Assembly (NCBI GenBank): GCA_026002815.1
Contig: BPGB01000003.1
Location: 124,001-188,000 of the forward strand
DNA: 64,000 nt
From: Candidatus Woesearchaeota archaeon
Lineage (GTDB): Archaea > Nanobdellota > Nanobdellia > Woesearchaeales > UBA9642
Direction of reading: 5' to 3'
The notes under the pieces: model-generated
Databases searched by the model: none
What the model saw: only the letters and a program-made list of their open reading frames with translations
Told to the model about the DNA's origin: nothing
Translations under genes and position numbers: made by a program
Shown: piece after piece, positions 25,417-33,301 of the stretch
Position numbering within the stretch: position 1 is the first letter of the stretch
Layout: each line of letters begins with the position of its first letter

Positions 25417-26335
25417 TCACAGTTTGACTTTCATAAAATCATATGCAACTTCTACATTTTCGTAAACATCTTTTGCATCTTCGAGAACTTCTCTAGATGT
25501 TTTATATCTTTGAGAAATATGTGTTAATATTAGTTTTTTTTGCATTCGAATTAGCTGCAAGTAATGCTGCTTGTTTTGCTGTTAAGTGTTTATTGTTTTC
25601 TGCTTTTTCTTCTATAGCTGAGGCGTATGATGCCTCGCATATCAATAAGTCAGCATCTTCTGCTATTAATGATGCGCCCCTGCATAATCCTGTGTCTAGG
25701 ACTATTCCTATTTTTTTACCTTTTTTTATTGTAGATACCATTTCTGGAGTGATTTTTTTGCCATTTATTTCAACATCTACACCTTTTTGTATTTTTCCAA
25801 TTAAAGGACCTTCTGTTAATCCTAGTTCCATGGCTTTTCTCATATCTATTTTTCGTGTATCCTTTTCAACAAAACGGTATCCGATACAAGGTATTCCGTG
25901 ATCTAACGCGGTTGTTTCAATGTAAAAATCTTCTTTATCAATAATTTTAAGTAGTTCTCCTTTTTTAGGATTTAATTCATGTATTTCCATTATTAGTTTA
26001 TTTTCAAATATGCATGTTTGTAGTAAATGTTCCATTCTTTTCTCTGTTTCTTTTGGACCGAAAATTATTATTTTCTTTTTTTCTTCATTCTGTGTGTTTT
26101 GGTTTCCAAGTGTTTGTATTAAACCTATTAGTCCAGAAACATGATCTCCATGCCAATGTGATAGGAATATATGTGTAACCTTGTTTCTGTTTATTCCTGC
26201 AATATTCATCTGCCTTTGTGTCCCTTCCCCACAATCAAATAATAATCCATAGGTCTTATAACTAAGAAATATGCCTGTCACGTTTCTCTCTTTTGTCGGA
26301 ACCATGCATGATGTTCCTAAAAATGTTAGTTCCAT
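25417..26335 (-). CDS. rnz: Ribonuclease Z, frameshifted near the C-terminus
   Basis: Ribonuclease Z removes 3' trailers from tRNA precursors. The metallo-beta-lactamase fold is clear: FLGTSCMVPTKERN, FDCGEGTQRQ, the metal motif SHWHGDHVSG, and later LDTGLC and CEASY. The uninterrupted frame stops at 25502 just after an 8-A run (8 T on the plus strand, 25534-25541). With one base fewer the frame continues as LILTHISQRYKTSREVLEDA ... YDFMKVKL to a TGA at 25417, restoring the conserved HxSxRY motif that supplies a metal ligand. Sequencing error in the homopolymer is the simplest reading; a real mutation or slippage are alternatives. Convergent with the primase gene. Confidence 0.88.
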
Positions 26336-26459
26336 AATAATAAAGAAGCGTCCTTTATTTATAAAATTTTACTATAAGAAATAATCTTTGAAAGTATTTA
26401 AGTTTTTTATATGTTTTTATATAATGTTTTTATAATATTTTTATATGTTTTATGTCTTT

Positions 26460-27236
26460 TCATATTAAAAAAAGATATGCTAAAACAAATATTATTGCAG
26501 AAACTACGTTTATAAAAAATCCTTTTTTTATTTTTTCTCTATCTTTTTTCTCAAGAACAAACATTATTAATGATATTGATAAGAATCCTGCGATATGTGC
26601 AATATGTCCTATTCCATCGTTTGAAGAATAAAGAATGCCTGTTATATCTGTATAAAGCATAATCCATCCTATTATCATAATGGGCAAGGGTATTATTAAT
26701 TCAAATGTAATATAAAACGGTTTCAATAGTATTGCTGTCGCTATCAATCCCATTATTGCGCCTGATGCGCCTAAACCTGGAATGTTGTTTTTCATGTTAA
26801 ATATTGAGAAAAATATCCCAGAAAGTATTAATGATAAAAAATAAATCGCCAAAGTTTTTTTATATCCTAATTCTCTTTCAACAACTCTTCCAAATATAAA
26901 AAGTGCAACCATATTATTTATTAGATGTAATATATTTGCGTGCATAAATCCTGCGGTTATTATAGTATATACTCTATTAGAGAATAAGTCCGAAGGATAT
27001 TGTAAGAAAAGTGATTTTTGAAATAAGAATGCTGTAAAGTATATTATTATATTTATTGTTATTAATGAAATGGTTAGTTTTGCTTCTGTTATGAATTCAA
27101 AAAGTAACAATATTGGTTGGAATAATTCTTTCGAACTTTTTTTTCCAAAGAGGAATAAAATAAATATTAGTGGTGTGAGCATTATTTTTATTAATATTTT
27201 CCAAAGAAAGTTTGCTTCTGAAGTGATTTTTCGCAT
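26460..27236 (-). CDS. Rhomboid family intramembrane serine protease
   Basis: 258 aa with at least six membrane segments. It cleaves substrates within the membrane. The rhomboid features are HANILHLINN in TM2 (His104, Asn108), GLGASGAIMG with the nucleophile Ser159, and HIAHIAGF with the catalytic His214. An extra N-terminal hydrophobic segment (about 15-30) precedes the core. The catalytic dyad is intact. Substrates are unknown. It is divergent from the tRNA-splicing endonuclease gene. Confidence 0.93.
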   Translation of the reverse strand: MRKITSEANFLWKILIKIMLTPLIFILFLFGKKSSKELFQPILLLFEFITEAKLTISLITINIIIYFTAFLFQKSLFLQYPSDLFSNRVYTIITAGFMHANILHLINNMVALFIFGRVVERELGYKKTLAIYFLSLILSGIFFSIFNMKNNIPGLGASGAIMGLIATAILLKPFYITFELIIPLPIMIIGWIMLYTDITGILYSSNDGIGHIAHIAGFLSISLIMFVLEKKDREKIKKGFFINVVSAIIFVLAYLFLI

Positions 27237-27353
27237 ATTTTTTTCCTGCGCATTTATATTTATAAATTTATTTTATAATAAATCTCTATTAACAACTTTT
27301 AACAATTAAAGTATTTGCAAAGATTTAAAAATAAAAACAAATTATTTTTATTT

Positions 27354-27956
27354 ATGGTTGAACAATTTATTGATGCAGATTTAACTAACTTAAAAGTAAA
27401 AGATATTATAATAGATAGTAGGCCAAGGAAGGAGAAGATTAAAGCAGTGTTTGCAAATGAGAGGGTTATTGTAGAATCTTCTGATGAGGCAAGAGAATTA
27501 TATAATCAATCCCGTTATGGTACTGTTTTAGATTCTGGAAAAATACAATTATCATTATTAGAGGCGTTATACTTATTAGAAAAGAACAAACTAGAATTGA
27601 CCGATTCAAGAAATAAATCTTTACATTTTGAAGCATTGCTAAAGAAAGCAACTAAAATTGAGCCTAATTTCTGGATACGATATTGTGTATTTAAAGACAT
27701 GAGAAACAGGGGATATATAATAAAAACAGCCTTAAAATTTGGTGCTGACTTTAGGGTTTATGATAGGGGTGTTAAGCCAGGCGAGGATCATGCTAGATGG
27801 ATAATCTACCCCGTTCATGAAGGTTCAACGTTGACATGGTATGAGTTTGCGGCAAAAAATAGAGTTGCACATTCTACAAAGAAAAGATTAATGATGGGTA
27901 TAGTTGATGACGAAGGAGATGTCACTTATTATGAGATAAAATGGCTGAAACCTTAG
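27354..27956 (+). CDS. endA: tRNA-splicing endonuclease
   Basis: 200 aa, the size of a one-unit archaeal EndA that forms homotetramers. It cuts introns at bulge-helix-bulge structures. The catalytic triad is visible: Tyr in GADFRVYDRG, His in WIIYPVHEG (following EDHARW), and Lys in AHSTKKRLM. The N-terminal domain carries SRYGTVLDSG and LSLLEALYLLEK. Start at 27354 (MVEQFID); a TTG 39 nt upstream would add a lysine-rich extension and has no SD. A TATA-like GATTTAAAAATA lies about 26-35 nt upstream. A tRNA-Leu with an intron in this window is a direct candidate substrate. Confidence 0.95.
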   Translation: MVEQFIDADLTNLKVKDIIIDSRPRKEKIKAVFANERVIVESSDEARELYNQSRYGTVLDSGKIQLSLLEALYLLEKNKLELTDSRNKSLHFEALLKKATKIEPNFWIRYCVFKDMRNRGYIIKTALKFGADFRVYDRGVKPGEDHARWIIYPVHEGSTLTWYEFAAKNRVAHSTKKRLMMGIVDDEGDVTYYEIKWLKP

Positions 27957-27987
27957 AAATAAGTGATAACTGTTAAGTAATAACAAA

Positions 27988-27998
27988 CTTTATAAATA
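27988..27998 (+). promoter_or_regulatory. TATA box of 188-aa hypothetical gene
   Basis: CTTTATAAATA lies 20-30 nt upstream of the ATG at 28018, no SD in between, which suggests a leaderless transcript. Confidence 0.55.
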
Positions 27999-28017
27999 AG
28001 TTCGTTTTTCAATTAGT

Positions 28018-28584
28018 ATGGATATATTAAATATGTTTGACGATTCCTATATAGAAAGAATAGAAATGAATGCTGTTAAAAAAGTTATAGATAGCTATAT
28101 TAATAAAAAAATAACCAAGTTAGAAAAAAAATCAAATTTAGATGATGAAACAAATAAATATTATTCAATGCTGGAAGAAATTGTCAAAGACGGCAGATAT
28201 GTTAATAAAAATGTAAACATGTATATTTCTGTTTTTAACATAACTTCTGAATTTCCAGAATTTATGAAACCATGGATAAAAAAAGAGTATGAAAAATATT
28301 TAGCATTAGATGTAACAAACGAAATTTTAAGAATCGGTATTAATAATAGATACTCAAAAGCAATTAAGGAATTATTGAAAGACACGCCATTAGAAAATCT
28401 TTTCTCTAAAATGATTTTATTAGTCGGTCTTGAAAAAATAATGATAGACTATGAATTTTTTGAAAAAGCGAAGTATCTTGTTTCATTCTTAGAACCTAAT
28501 AAAAACGCGGTTTATGAAATCGATTCTTGGAAAAAGCAATTTGAAAAAATATATTCTGAAAAATATTCAAAAATAAACGTTTGA
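28018..28584 (+). CDS. Hypothetical protein, 188 aa
   Basis: Not recognised. It is soluble and appears all-helical, with charged amphipathic stretches (AVKKVIDSYINKKITKLEKK, LDVTNEILRIGINNRYSKAIKELL). There is no cysteine, zinc motif or nucleotide-binding loop. It has its own TATA box and is followed by a 400-nt gene-free stretch with two palindromes. A helical adaptor or DNA-associated protein is possible but unsupported. Confidence 0.75.
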   Translation: MDILNMFDDSYIERIEMNAVKKVIDSYINKKITKLEKKSNLDDETNKYYSMLEEIVKDGRYVNKNVNMYISVFNITSEFPEFMKPWIKKEYEKYLALDVTNEILRIGINNRYSKAIKELLKDTPLENLFSKMILLVGLEKIMIDYEFFEKAKYLVSFLEPNKNAVYEIDSWKKQFEKIYSEKYSKINV

Positions 28585-28778
28585 TTAACTATATTATGTT
28601 ATAGATTATAGAACAACATCCACATATATTAAAAGTAAAAGATTATTAAATGATATAATTAAAATTCTGAAGCGAGTATGTGTTTTTTTCTAAGAATTTT
28701 TATTTTGTCTAACAATTTATTTTTCATAAATAGCGGATTTTTTCCTCTTTTCTGTTTTTTTAATTACATTTTTATTAA

Positions 28779-28797
28779 ATACTTACATTGTAAGTAT
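28779..28797. promoter_or_regulatory. Palindrome ATACTTACATTGTAAGTAT (copy 1)
   Basis: Perfect 19-bp palindrome with central T. It shares the 15-bp core ACTTACATTGTAAGT with a second copy centred 36 bp downstream. It is typical of a dimeric repressor operator; the cognate regulator is not evident. Confidence 0.7.
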
Positions 28798-28814
28798 ATA
28801 TTATATTTAATTTC

Positions 28815-28833
28815 TTACTTACATTGTAAGTAA
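28815..28833. promoter_or_regulatory. Palindrome TTACTTACATTGTAAGTAA (copy 2)
   Basis: Perfect 19-bp palindrome sharing the 15-bp core of copy 1. It lies 150 nt upstream of the gene at 28984. Confidence 0.7.
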
Positions 28834-28983
28834 ATTTTTTTGCTTTTTTATAAACTTATGATTTTAATCAATTTTCTAAATCATTAATTTTTTATTTATA
28901 TTGTCTTATTAACATACTCTAATAATTTATAATAAGCAATGCTTTTCAACAAATTATTTAAATGATTTCAATTACGTAATATT

Positions 28984-29943
28984 ATGCTAAAAAACATACC
29001 TAAAGAAAAAATATTGGAAGTCATTAAGCAAGGCCCAACCATACCTAGCAAAATAGTAAAGATTGTTGGTGGAGACACCATGCTTATCGGTGCGATATTA
29101 TCTACTATGATAAGCACTGGCGAGATAAGATATTCTTCATTAAAAATAGGAGGGAGCCCTTTATATTACGTTCCTGAACATCAAGAAAGGCTTGAAGAAT
29201 TTATGAATTATCTTAATGAAAAAGATAAGAAAACAGCGCTTTTACTAAAAGAAAAAAAAGTCCTAAAGGATTCTGATCAAGACCCATTAACAAGAGTTTC
29301 TCTAAGGACAATAAAAGATTTTGCAAAACCCTTTCTTATAGACGAAGTATTGTTTTATAGATACTTTCTAGTTAGCGAAGAAGATGCCGAAATAATCGCT
29401 AGAGAAATCCAAAATAAAGTCAAAGAATTGCAGAAGGAATTAAACGTTGAAGAAAAAACACCGCAATCAATACTACAAGAAGAAAAACAAACAGACACAC
29501 AAATAATTAAAGACATTACTGATAAGAAATCTTCTGTTGATAAACTCGTAAATGAAGAACAGAAAGAAATTAAAAAGAGTATTTCTGAAGAAGAAAAGAA
29601 TTCTGAAGAAAAAAGCAAATTAAAAAAGGAAAAAGAAGATTTTTTAAGTATTGTAACAAAAGAGATACATGCAAAAGGGTTAGATATAATAAGCAAAGAA
29701 AAAGTTAAGAAAACAGAGTATGTTTTTGTTCTAAAAAACCATGATTCTAACGAATACTTTTATTGTGTTGCAAAAAGAAAAAAAACAATAAATGAAGGGG
29801 ACTTAAGCACAGCATTAATTTATTCTCAACAAAAAAACATGCCTTGTATTTTTATTGCTGACGGCAATCTAACAAAGAAAACAGAGTCCATGTTACAGAA
29901 GGAGTTTAAAAACCTAACGCTAATTAGACTTAAAAGAGATTAA
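28984..29943 (+). CDS. Winged-helix protein with possible nuclease-like C-terminal domain
   Basis: 319 aa. The N-terminus (about 1-75) is a winged helix: IPKEKILEVIKQGPTIPSKI, ILSTMISTGEIRYSSLKIGG, PLYYVPEHQE. A second segment (75-145) is conserved-looking, then a Glu/Lys-rich coiled linker (about 145-225), then a C-terminal alpha-beta domain (TEYVFVLKNHDSNEYFYCVA, then KKTINEGDLSTALIYSQQKN, MPCIFIADG) that resembles a restriction-endonuclease-like fold without a clear D-ExK. It lies 49 nt upstream of fen1 on the same strand, suggesting a DNA-repair or replication role. Function is not established. Confidence 0.75.
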   Translation: MLKNIPKEKILEVIKQGPTIPSKIVKIVGGDTMLIGAILSTMISTGEIRYSSLKIGGSPLYYVPEHQERLEEFMNYLNEKDKKTALLLKEKKVLKDSDQDPLTRVSLRTIKDFAKPFLIDEVLFYRYFLVSEEDAEIIAREIQNKVKELQKELNVEEKTPQSILQEEKQTDTQIIKDITDKKSSVDKLVNEEQKEIKKSISEEEKNSEEKSKLKKEKEDFLSIVTKEIHAKGLDIISKEKVKKTEYVFVLKNHDSNEYFYCVAKRKKTINEGDLSTALIYSQQKNMPCIFIADGNLTKKTESMLQKEFKNLTLIRLKRD

Positions 29944-29992
29944 ATTAAATATTGAATTAAACTGATTATTAAACTGAAATAGGTTTTTTAAT

Positions 29993-31030
29993 ATGGGTAC
30001 CAAAATAACTGATCTTTTGGAGAGCAAGGAAATATCTATAGACGAACTCAGAAATAAAATAATTGTTGTAGATGCGTTTAATCAATTATATATGTTCTTG
30101 GCATCTATAAGACAGCCTGACGGAGAATTATTGAAGGATAGTCAAGGAAATATCACAAGTCATCTTAACGGCATATTTTATAGATTTACTAAGCTAATGC
30201 AGTATAATATAAAATTCATATTTGTTTTTGATGGCAAGCCTCCGGAGTTAAAACTAAGAGAACGTCAACGTAGAACAGAGTTAAAGCTTGAAGCAGAGAA
30301 AAAATATGAGGAAGCAAAAGAAAGAGAGGATATAGATGGAATGAAAAAATATGCTGCAAGAACTTCAAAATTGACAAAAGAGATGATTGCCGATGCAAAG
30401 GAATTAATAAGTGCTTTAGGCATGTGTATTGTTCAAGCACCTTCAGAAGGAGAGGCACAGGCTGCCCTGATAGTTAAGAGGAAACAGGCTTATGCATCTT
30501 TGAGTCAAGATGCTGATTCTCTTATTTTTGGTTGTCCATTAGTTGTTAAAAATTTGACTTTGACAGGTAGAAGAAAACAAGCGGGAAAATTAAATTATGA
30601 TTCAATAACTCCTGAATTGATAAGTTTGGATCATACGTTAAAGAATCTTAGCATAACCCTAGATCAGTTGATAGTTATAGCAATGCTTACTGGAACAGAT
30701 TATAATATTGGAGGAATTAAAGGCATAGGTCATAAGACTGCGTTGAAATTAGTGAAGGAGTATGGTGATGGAATGGATAATTTTGAAAAATTATTTAGAG
30801 CAGTGAAATGGGATTCTTTTTTTGAATATGATTGGAAAGAAGTTTTTAACATAATAAAGAACACAGAAACGACAGACGATTATAGAGTTGTTTTTAACGA
30901 AGTTGACGATGAGAAAGTTATAGATGTGTTATGTAAAAAGCATGATTTTTCTGAAGAACGTGTTAAGAAGATACTTGAAACTCTTCATAAGCATCCAAAA
31001 TCTCAGAAGGGACTTGCAGAGTTCTTTTAA
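29993..31030 (+). CDS. fen: Flap endonuclease 1 (FEN1)
   Basis: 345 aa, normal length. It removes 5' flaps during Okazaki fragment maturation and repair. N region: IIVVDAFNQLYMFLASIRQ and FVFDGKPPELK with metal-binding Asp residues. I region: APSEGEAQAALI and SQDADSLIFG. Helix-hairpin-helix: TDYNIGGIKGIGHKTALKLV. The C-terminus QKGLAEFF is a textbook PIP box for PCNA. All acidic active-site residues seem present. It is probably cotranscribed with the winged-helix gene upstream. Confidence 0.97.
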   Translation: MGTKITDLLESKEISIDELRNKIIVVDAFNQLYMFLASIRQPDGELLKDSQGNITSHLNGIFYRFTKLMQYNIKFIFVFDGKPPELKLRERQRRTELKLEAEKKYEEAKEREDIDGMKKYAARTSKLTKEMIADAKELISALGMCIVQAPSEGEAQAALIVKRKQAYASLSQDADSLIFGCPLVVKNLTLTGRRKQAGKLNYDSITPELISLDHTLKNLSITLDQLIVIAMLTGTDYNIGGIKGIGHKTALKLVKEYGDGMDNFEKLFRAVKWDSFFEYDWKEVFNIIKNTETTDDYRVVFNEVDDEKVIDVLCKKHDFSEERVKKILETLHKHPKSQKGLAEFF

Positions 31031-31156
31031 AATAATTATTGGTTATTTTAAAATACTTATTTAGTTTATTTCATTATCTTTTAATACAAATCAATATTTT
31101 TTTGATGATATTTTATTATTTTATTTTAAATTTATAAATTGTAGAATGCTCCTAAT

Positions 31157-32188
31157 ATGATGCTATCATTAAAGGTTCCTTTAAAGGAAGCTGAAAAGTG
31201 GAAGAAATATCTTGTTGAAACGAAAAATTTCAATAATAAATATAGATTTAAAAAGGATGATAGCTTTATTTATTTTCCTATTCTAAGAAGATTCGAAGTA
31301 TTGCGCGGGGATATTTCATTTGTGGATATGTCTTTTGAAGAATCAAAAAATTCTGGCGATTTAAAAACCAATCTTATTAATTTTTTATCGAAAGAAGAAT
31401 TATCTATTCTAAAAGCGTCTCATGACATAATAGGTACAATTGCTATATTAGAAATACCTAAAGAATTAGAACATAAAGAAAAATTTATTGCAGAAACTCT
31501 TTTAAGAATAAATAAAAACATAAAAACCGTTCTTAAGAAGGCAGACGCTCATGAAGGCGTTTTTAGAACTCAAAAAATGAAATATTTAGCAGGAATAAAT
31601 ACTACTGAAACATTATATAAGGAAAACAATGTTTCTTTGTTAGTTGATGTTGAAAAAGTTTATTTTTCAATAAGACTAAGTAATGAGAGAAAAAGAATAG
31701 CTGGCTTGGTTAAGCCTGGTGAAGATATTCTGGTTATGTTTTCTGGTGCAGCACCTTATCCTGTTGTTTTGTCGAAAAACACTCCTGCAAAACATATTTT
31801 AGGCATAGAGATAAATCCTGATGGACACAAATATGGTTTAGAAAATATTAAGATAAATAAGTGTAAAAATGTTGAATTAATATGCGGAGATGTTCATGTT
31901 ATAGTTCCAGAGCTTAATAATAAGAACATAAGATATGATAGAATAATTATGCCTCTTCCTAAGACTGCTGATGAATTCTTAGATGATGCTTTAATGCTAA
32001 GTAAAAAAAGTACGGTAATACATTTTTATGATTTTTTAGAGGAGTCTAATTTTGATGAGGCAAAGATTAAGATAAGTGAAGCTTGTAAAAGAAACAACAG
32101 GGATTATAGAATTATTAATATTGTAAAATGCGGTCAACACGCGCCTCGTGTTTTTAGGATTTGTGTCGATTTTGAAATTATTAATTAA
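31157..32188 (+). CDS. trm5: tRNA (guanine37-N1)-methyltransferase Trm5
   Basis: 343 aa. It methylates G37 of tRNA using S-adenosylmethionine, preventing frameshifting and providing the first step of wyosine synthesis in tRNA-Phe. The N-terminal part aligns with the D1/D2 regions, then HEGVFRTQKMKYLAGIN and the Rossmann methyltransferase domain: VYFSIRLSNERKRIAGLV, GEDILVMFSGAAPYPVVLSK, LGIEINPDGHKYGLENIKIN and IMPLPKTADEFL (variant of the N-P-P-Y-type motif). Two adjacent ATGs (31157, 31160) are possible starts. It overlaps the convergent downstream gene by 8 nt. Confidence 0.95.
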   Translation: MMLSLKVPLKEAEKWKKYLVETKNFNNKYRFKKDDSFIYFPILRRFEVLRGDISFVDMSFEESKNSGDLKTNLINFLSKEELSILKASHDIIGTIAILEIPKELEHKEKFIAETLLRINKNIKTVLKKADAHEGVFRTQKMKYLAGINTTETLYKENNVSLLVDVEKVYFSIRLSNERKRIAGLVKPGEDILVMFSGAAPYPVVLSKNTPAKHILGIEINPDGHKYGLENIKINKCKNVELICGDVHVIVPELNNKNIRYDRIIMPLPKTADEFLDDALMLSKKSTVIHFYDFLEESNFDEAKIKISEACKRNNRDYRIINIVKCGQHAPRVFRICVDFEIIN

Positions 32189-32966
32189 TTTTTCGTATAC
32201 TTATTTTTTCTTGATATTTTAAATATTTATCATGAAATGTTGATGACCAGAAGGTTATTGCACCGAAAGGCAATGTTGTTGCCCCATGATATCCTCTAAC
32301 ATATTTGTTTTTTAATTCTGAATATATTCCCTGTGATAAGCTTAAAAGACATAATCCAAAAAGTACTTGTTCATAAGTGGGTGTTATGTTTATATTTTTA
32401 TTAATTAAAGAATTTATTGTTTCTGAAAAACCTTTTGTTACTGTATATAATTGTGGATATAATTGTCCTGCGGTTATTATATGCATCGGTATCTCTAATA
32501 TGAAACTTGCTCTTGTAAGGTGTCTCTCTTTTATTCCTGATTTTTGTGATATCCATGTGATATGTCTTTCTGATAGGCTTCTCCCGATTGTAATCGCATA
32601 ACCAATAGTCAATATGTGTTTTAAATATTTATTTTGTATAGGCACAGGTGTTGCTTTTGCCAATGTTTCTGCTAACCTATCGGGGTATTGTTTGTTCTTT
32701 AATTCGTTATAAAGTATTTTTGTGTATGCTCTCTTGTTTGTTTTTACGGCAGGATTAAAATAATATTTGTAAATGCCTTTTATGTCATTAAAAATTTTAT
32801 CTATAGTATAAGGTTTTTCTTTATTAGGGATATTGAGAATGTTCTCAGGATAGCACATTGTTTCTATCTTTTGTTCTAGAAGAGAAAGATTGTTTTTTTC
32901 TATTATTTGATCCGATAATGTCTCTCTAATACTTTTTTTTAGGATGGATTTCTTTAATATGTTCAT
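32181..32966 (-). CDS. Hypothetical protein, 261 aa, weakly hydrophobic
   Basis: Not recognised. The N-terminal 120 residues are charged and helical (DQIIEKNNLSLLEQKIETMC, then KTNKRAYTKILYNELKNKQY). The C-terminal half has moderately hydrophobic stretches (ILTIGYAITIGRSL, FILEIPMHIITAG, YEQVLFGLCLLSLSQGIY, TTLPFGAITFWSSTF) that might associate with a membrane. There is no catalytic motif. An SD-like GTGATTTAA precedes the ATG. It overlaps the end of trm5 by 8 nt in convergent orientation. Confidence 0.7.
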   Translation of the reverse strand: MNILKKSILKKSIRETLSDQIIEKNNLSLLEQKIETMCYPENILNIPNKEKPYTIDKIFNDIKGIYKYYFNPAVKTNKRAYTKILYNELKNKQYPDRLAETLAKATPVPIQNKYLKHILTIGYAITIGRSLSERHITWISQKSGIKERHLTRASFILEIPMHIITAGQLYPQLYTVTKGFSETINSLINKNINITPTYEQVLFGLCLLSLSQGIYSELKNKYVRGYHGATTLPFGAITFWSSTFHDKYLKYQEKISIRKIN

Positions 32967-33301
32967 TTAAATCACTTATTGTTAAATTTTATTATTGCTA
33001 TATTTTTTTGTACTTTAGCTTATTTAAAAAATTTTCGATTATAACTACTTTTTAGAAGTAAAAATTTTTACTTTTTTTTAATCGTTAATGAATTATGTGC
33101 GCTCGGCAGTTACTTCCGTTAATCATTCCGATTAAATCGGTCATCGGGTGTTCACAACCTCATCGCGCACCATTAAAATAAAGAACCTTTATTTATAAAA
33201 TTGATTATAATACGGCTTATAACGAAATAAAGATAGAACCTACCACTTTATAGGAATAGAAGATTTTATTTGATACATAATTATATTTTGAAGAATATAT
33301 C
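32967..33301. other. Intergenic region with GC-rich structured island
   Basis: 335 nt without an open reading frame. It is AT-rich except for a sharply GC-richer island at 33097-33172, described separately as a candidate structured RNA. The right part (33180-33301) probably contains the 3' end of PAN transcription. Confidence 0.5.
33097..33170 (-). ncRNA. Candidate small structured RNA
   Basis: A roughly 74-nt island of near-balanced base composition in an AT-rich gap. The ends pair as GTGCGC / GCGCAC, and an inner hairpin CCGAT-TAA-ATCGG is present. Read on the minus strand, GCGATGA follows the 5' end and CCGA precedes the 3' end of the terminal stem, one mismatch each from C (RUGAUGA) and D (CUGA) boxes, with a second CCGATGA inside. 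It could be a C/D-box-like guide with a kink-turn, or another RNA. A tRNA was excluded because no T-loop or seven-base anticodon loop fits. Strand is uncertain. Confidence 0.4.

Larger units (their letters stand above)
28585..28983. other. Gene-free region with two palindromes
   Basis: 400 nt without a gene. The only structure is a pair of perfect 19-bp palindromes at 28779-28797 and 28815-28833. The final 150 nt before the gene at 28984 are AT-rich with TTATTTAAATGATTT about 25 nt upstream of its ATG, a possible TATA region. Confidence 0.5.

Noticed and set aside
33097-33172. tRNA-like element with GTGCGC...GCGCACCA ends
   Set aside because: Only six end base pairs fit, the CCA falls one register off the stem, and neither a T-loop nor a seven-base anticodon loop can be drawn on either strand.
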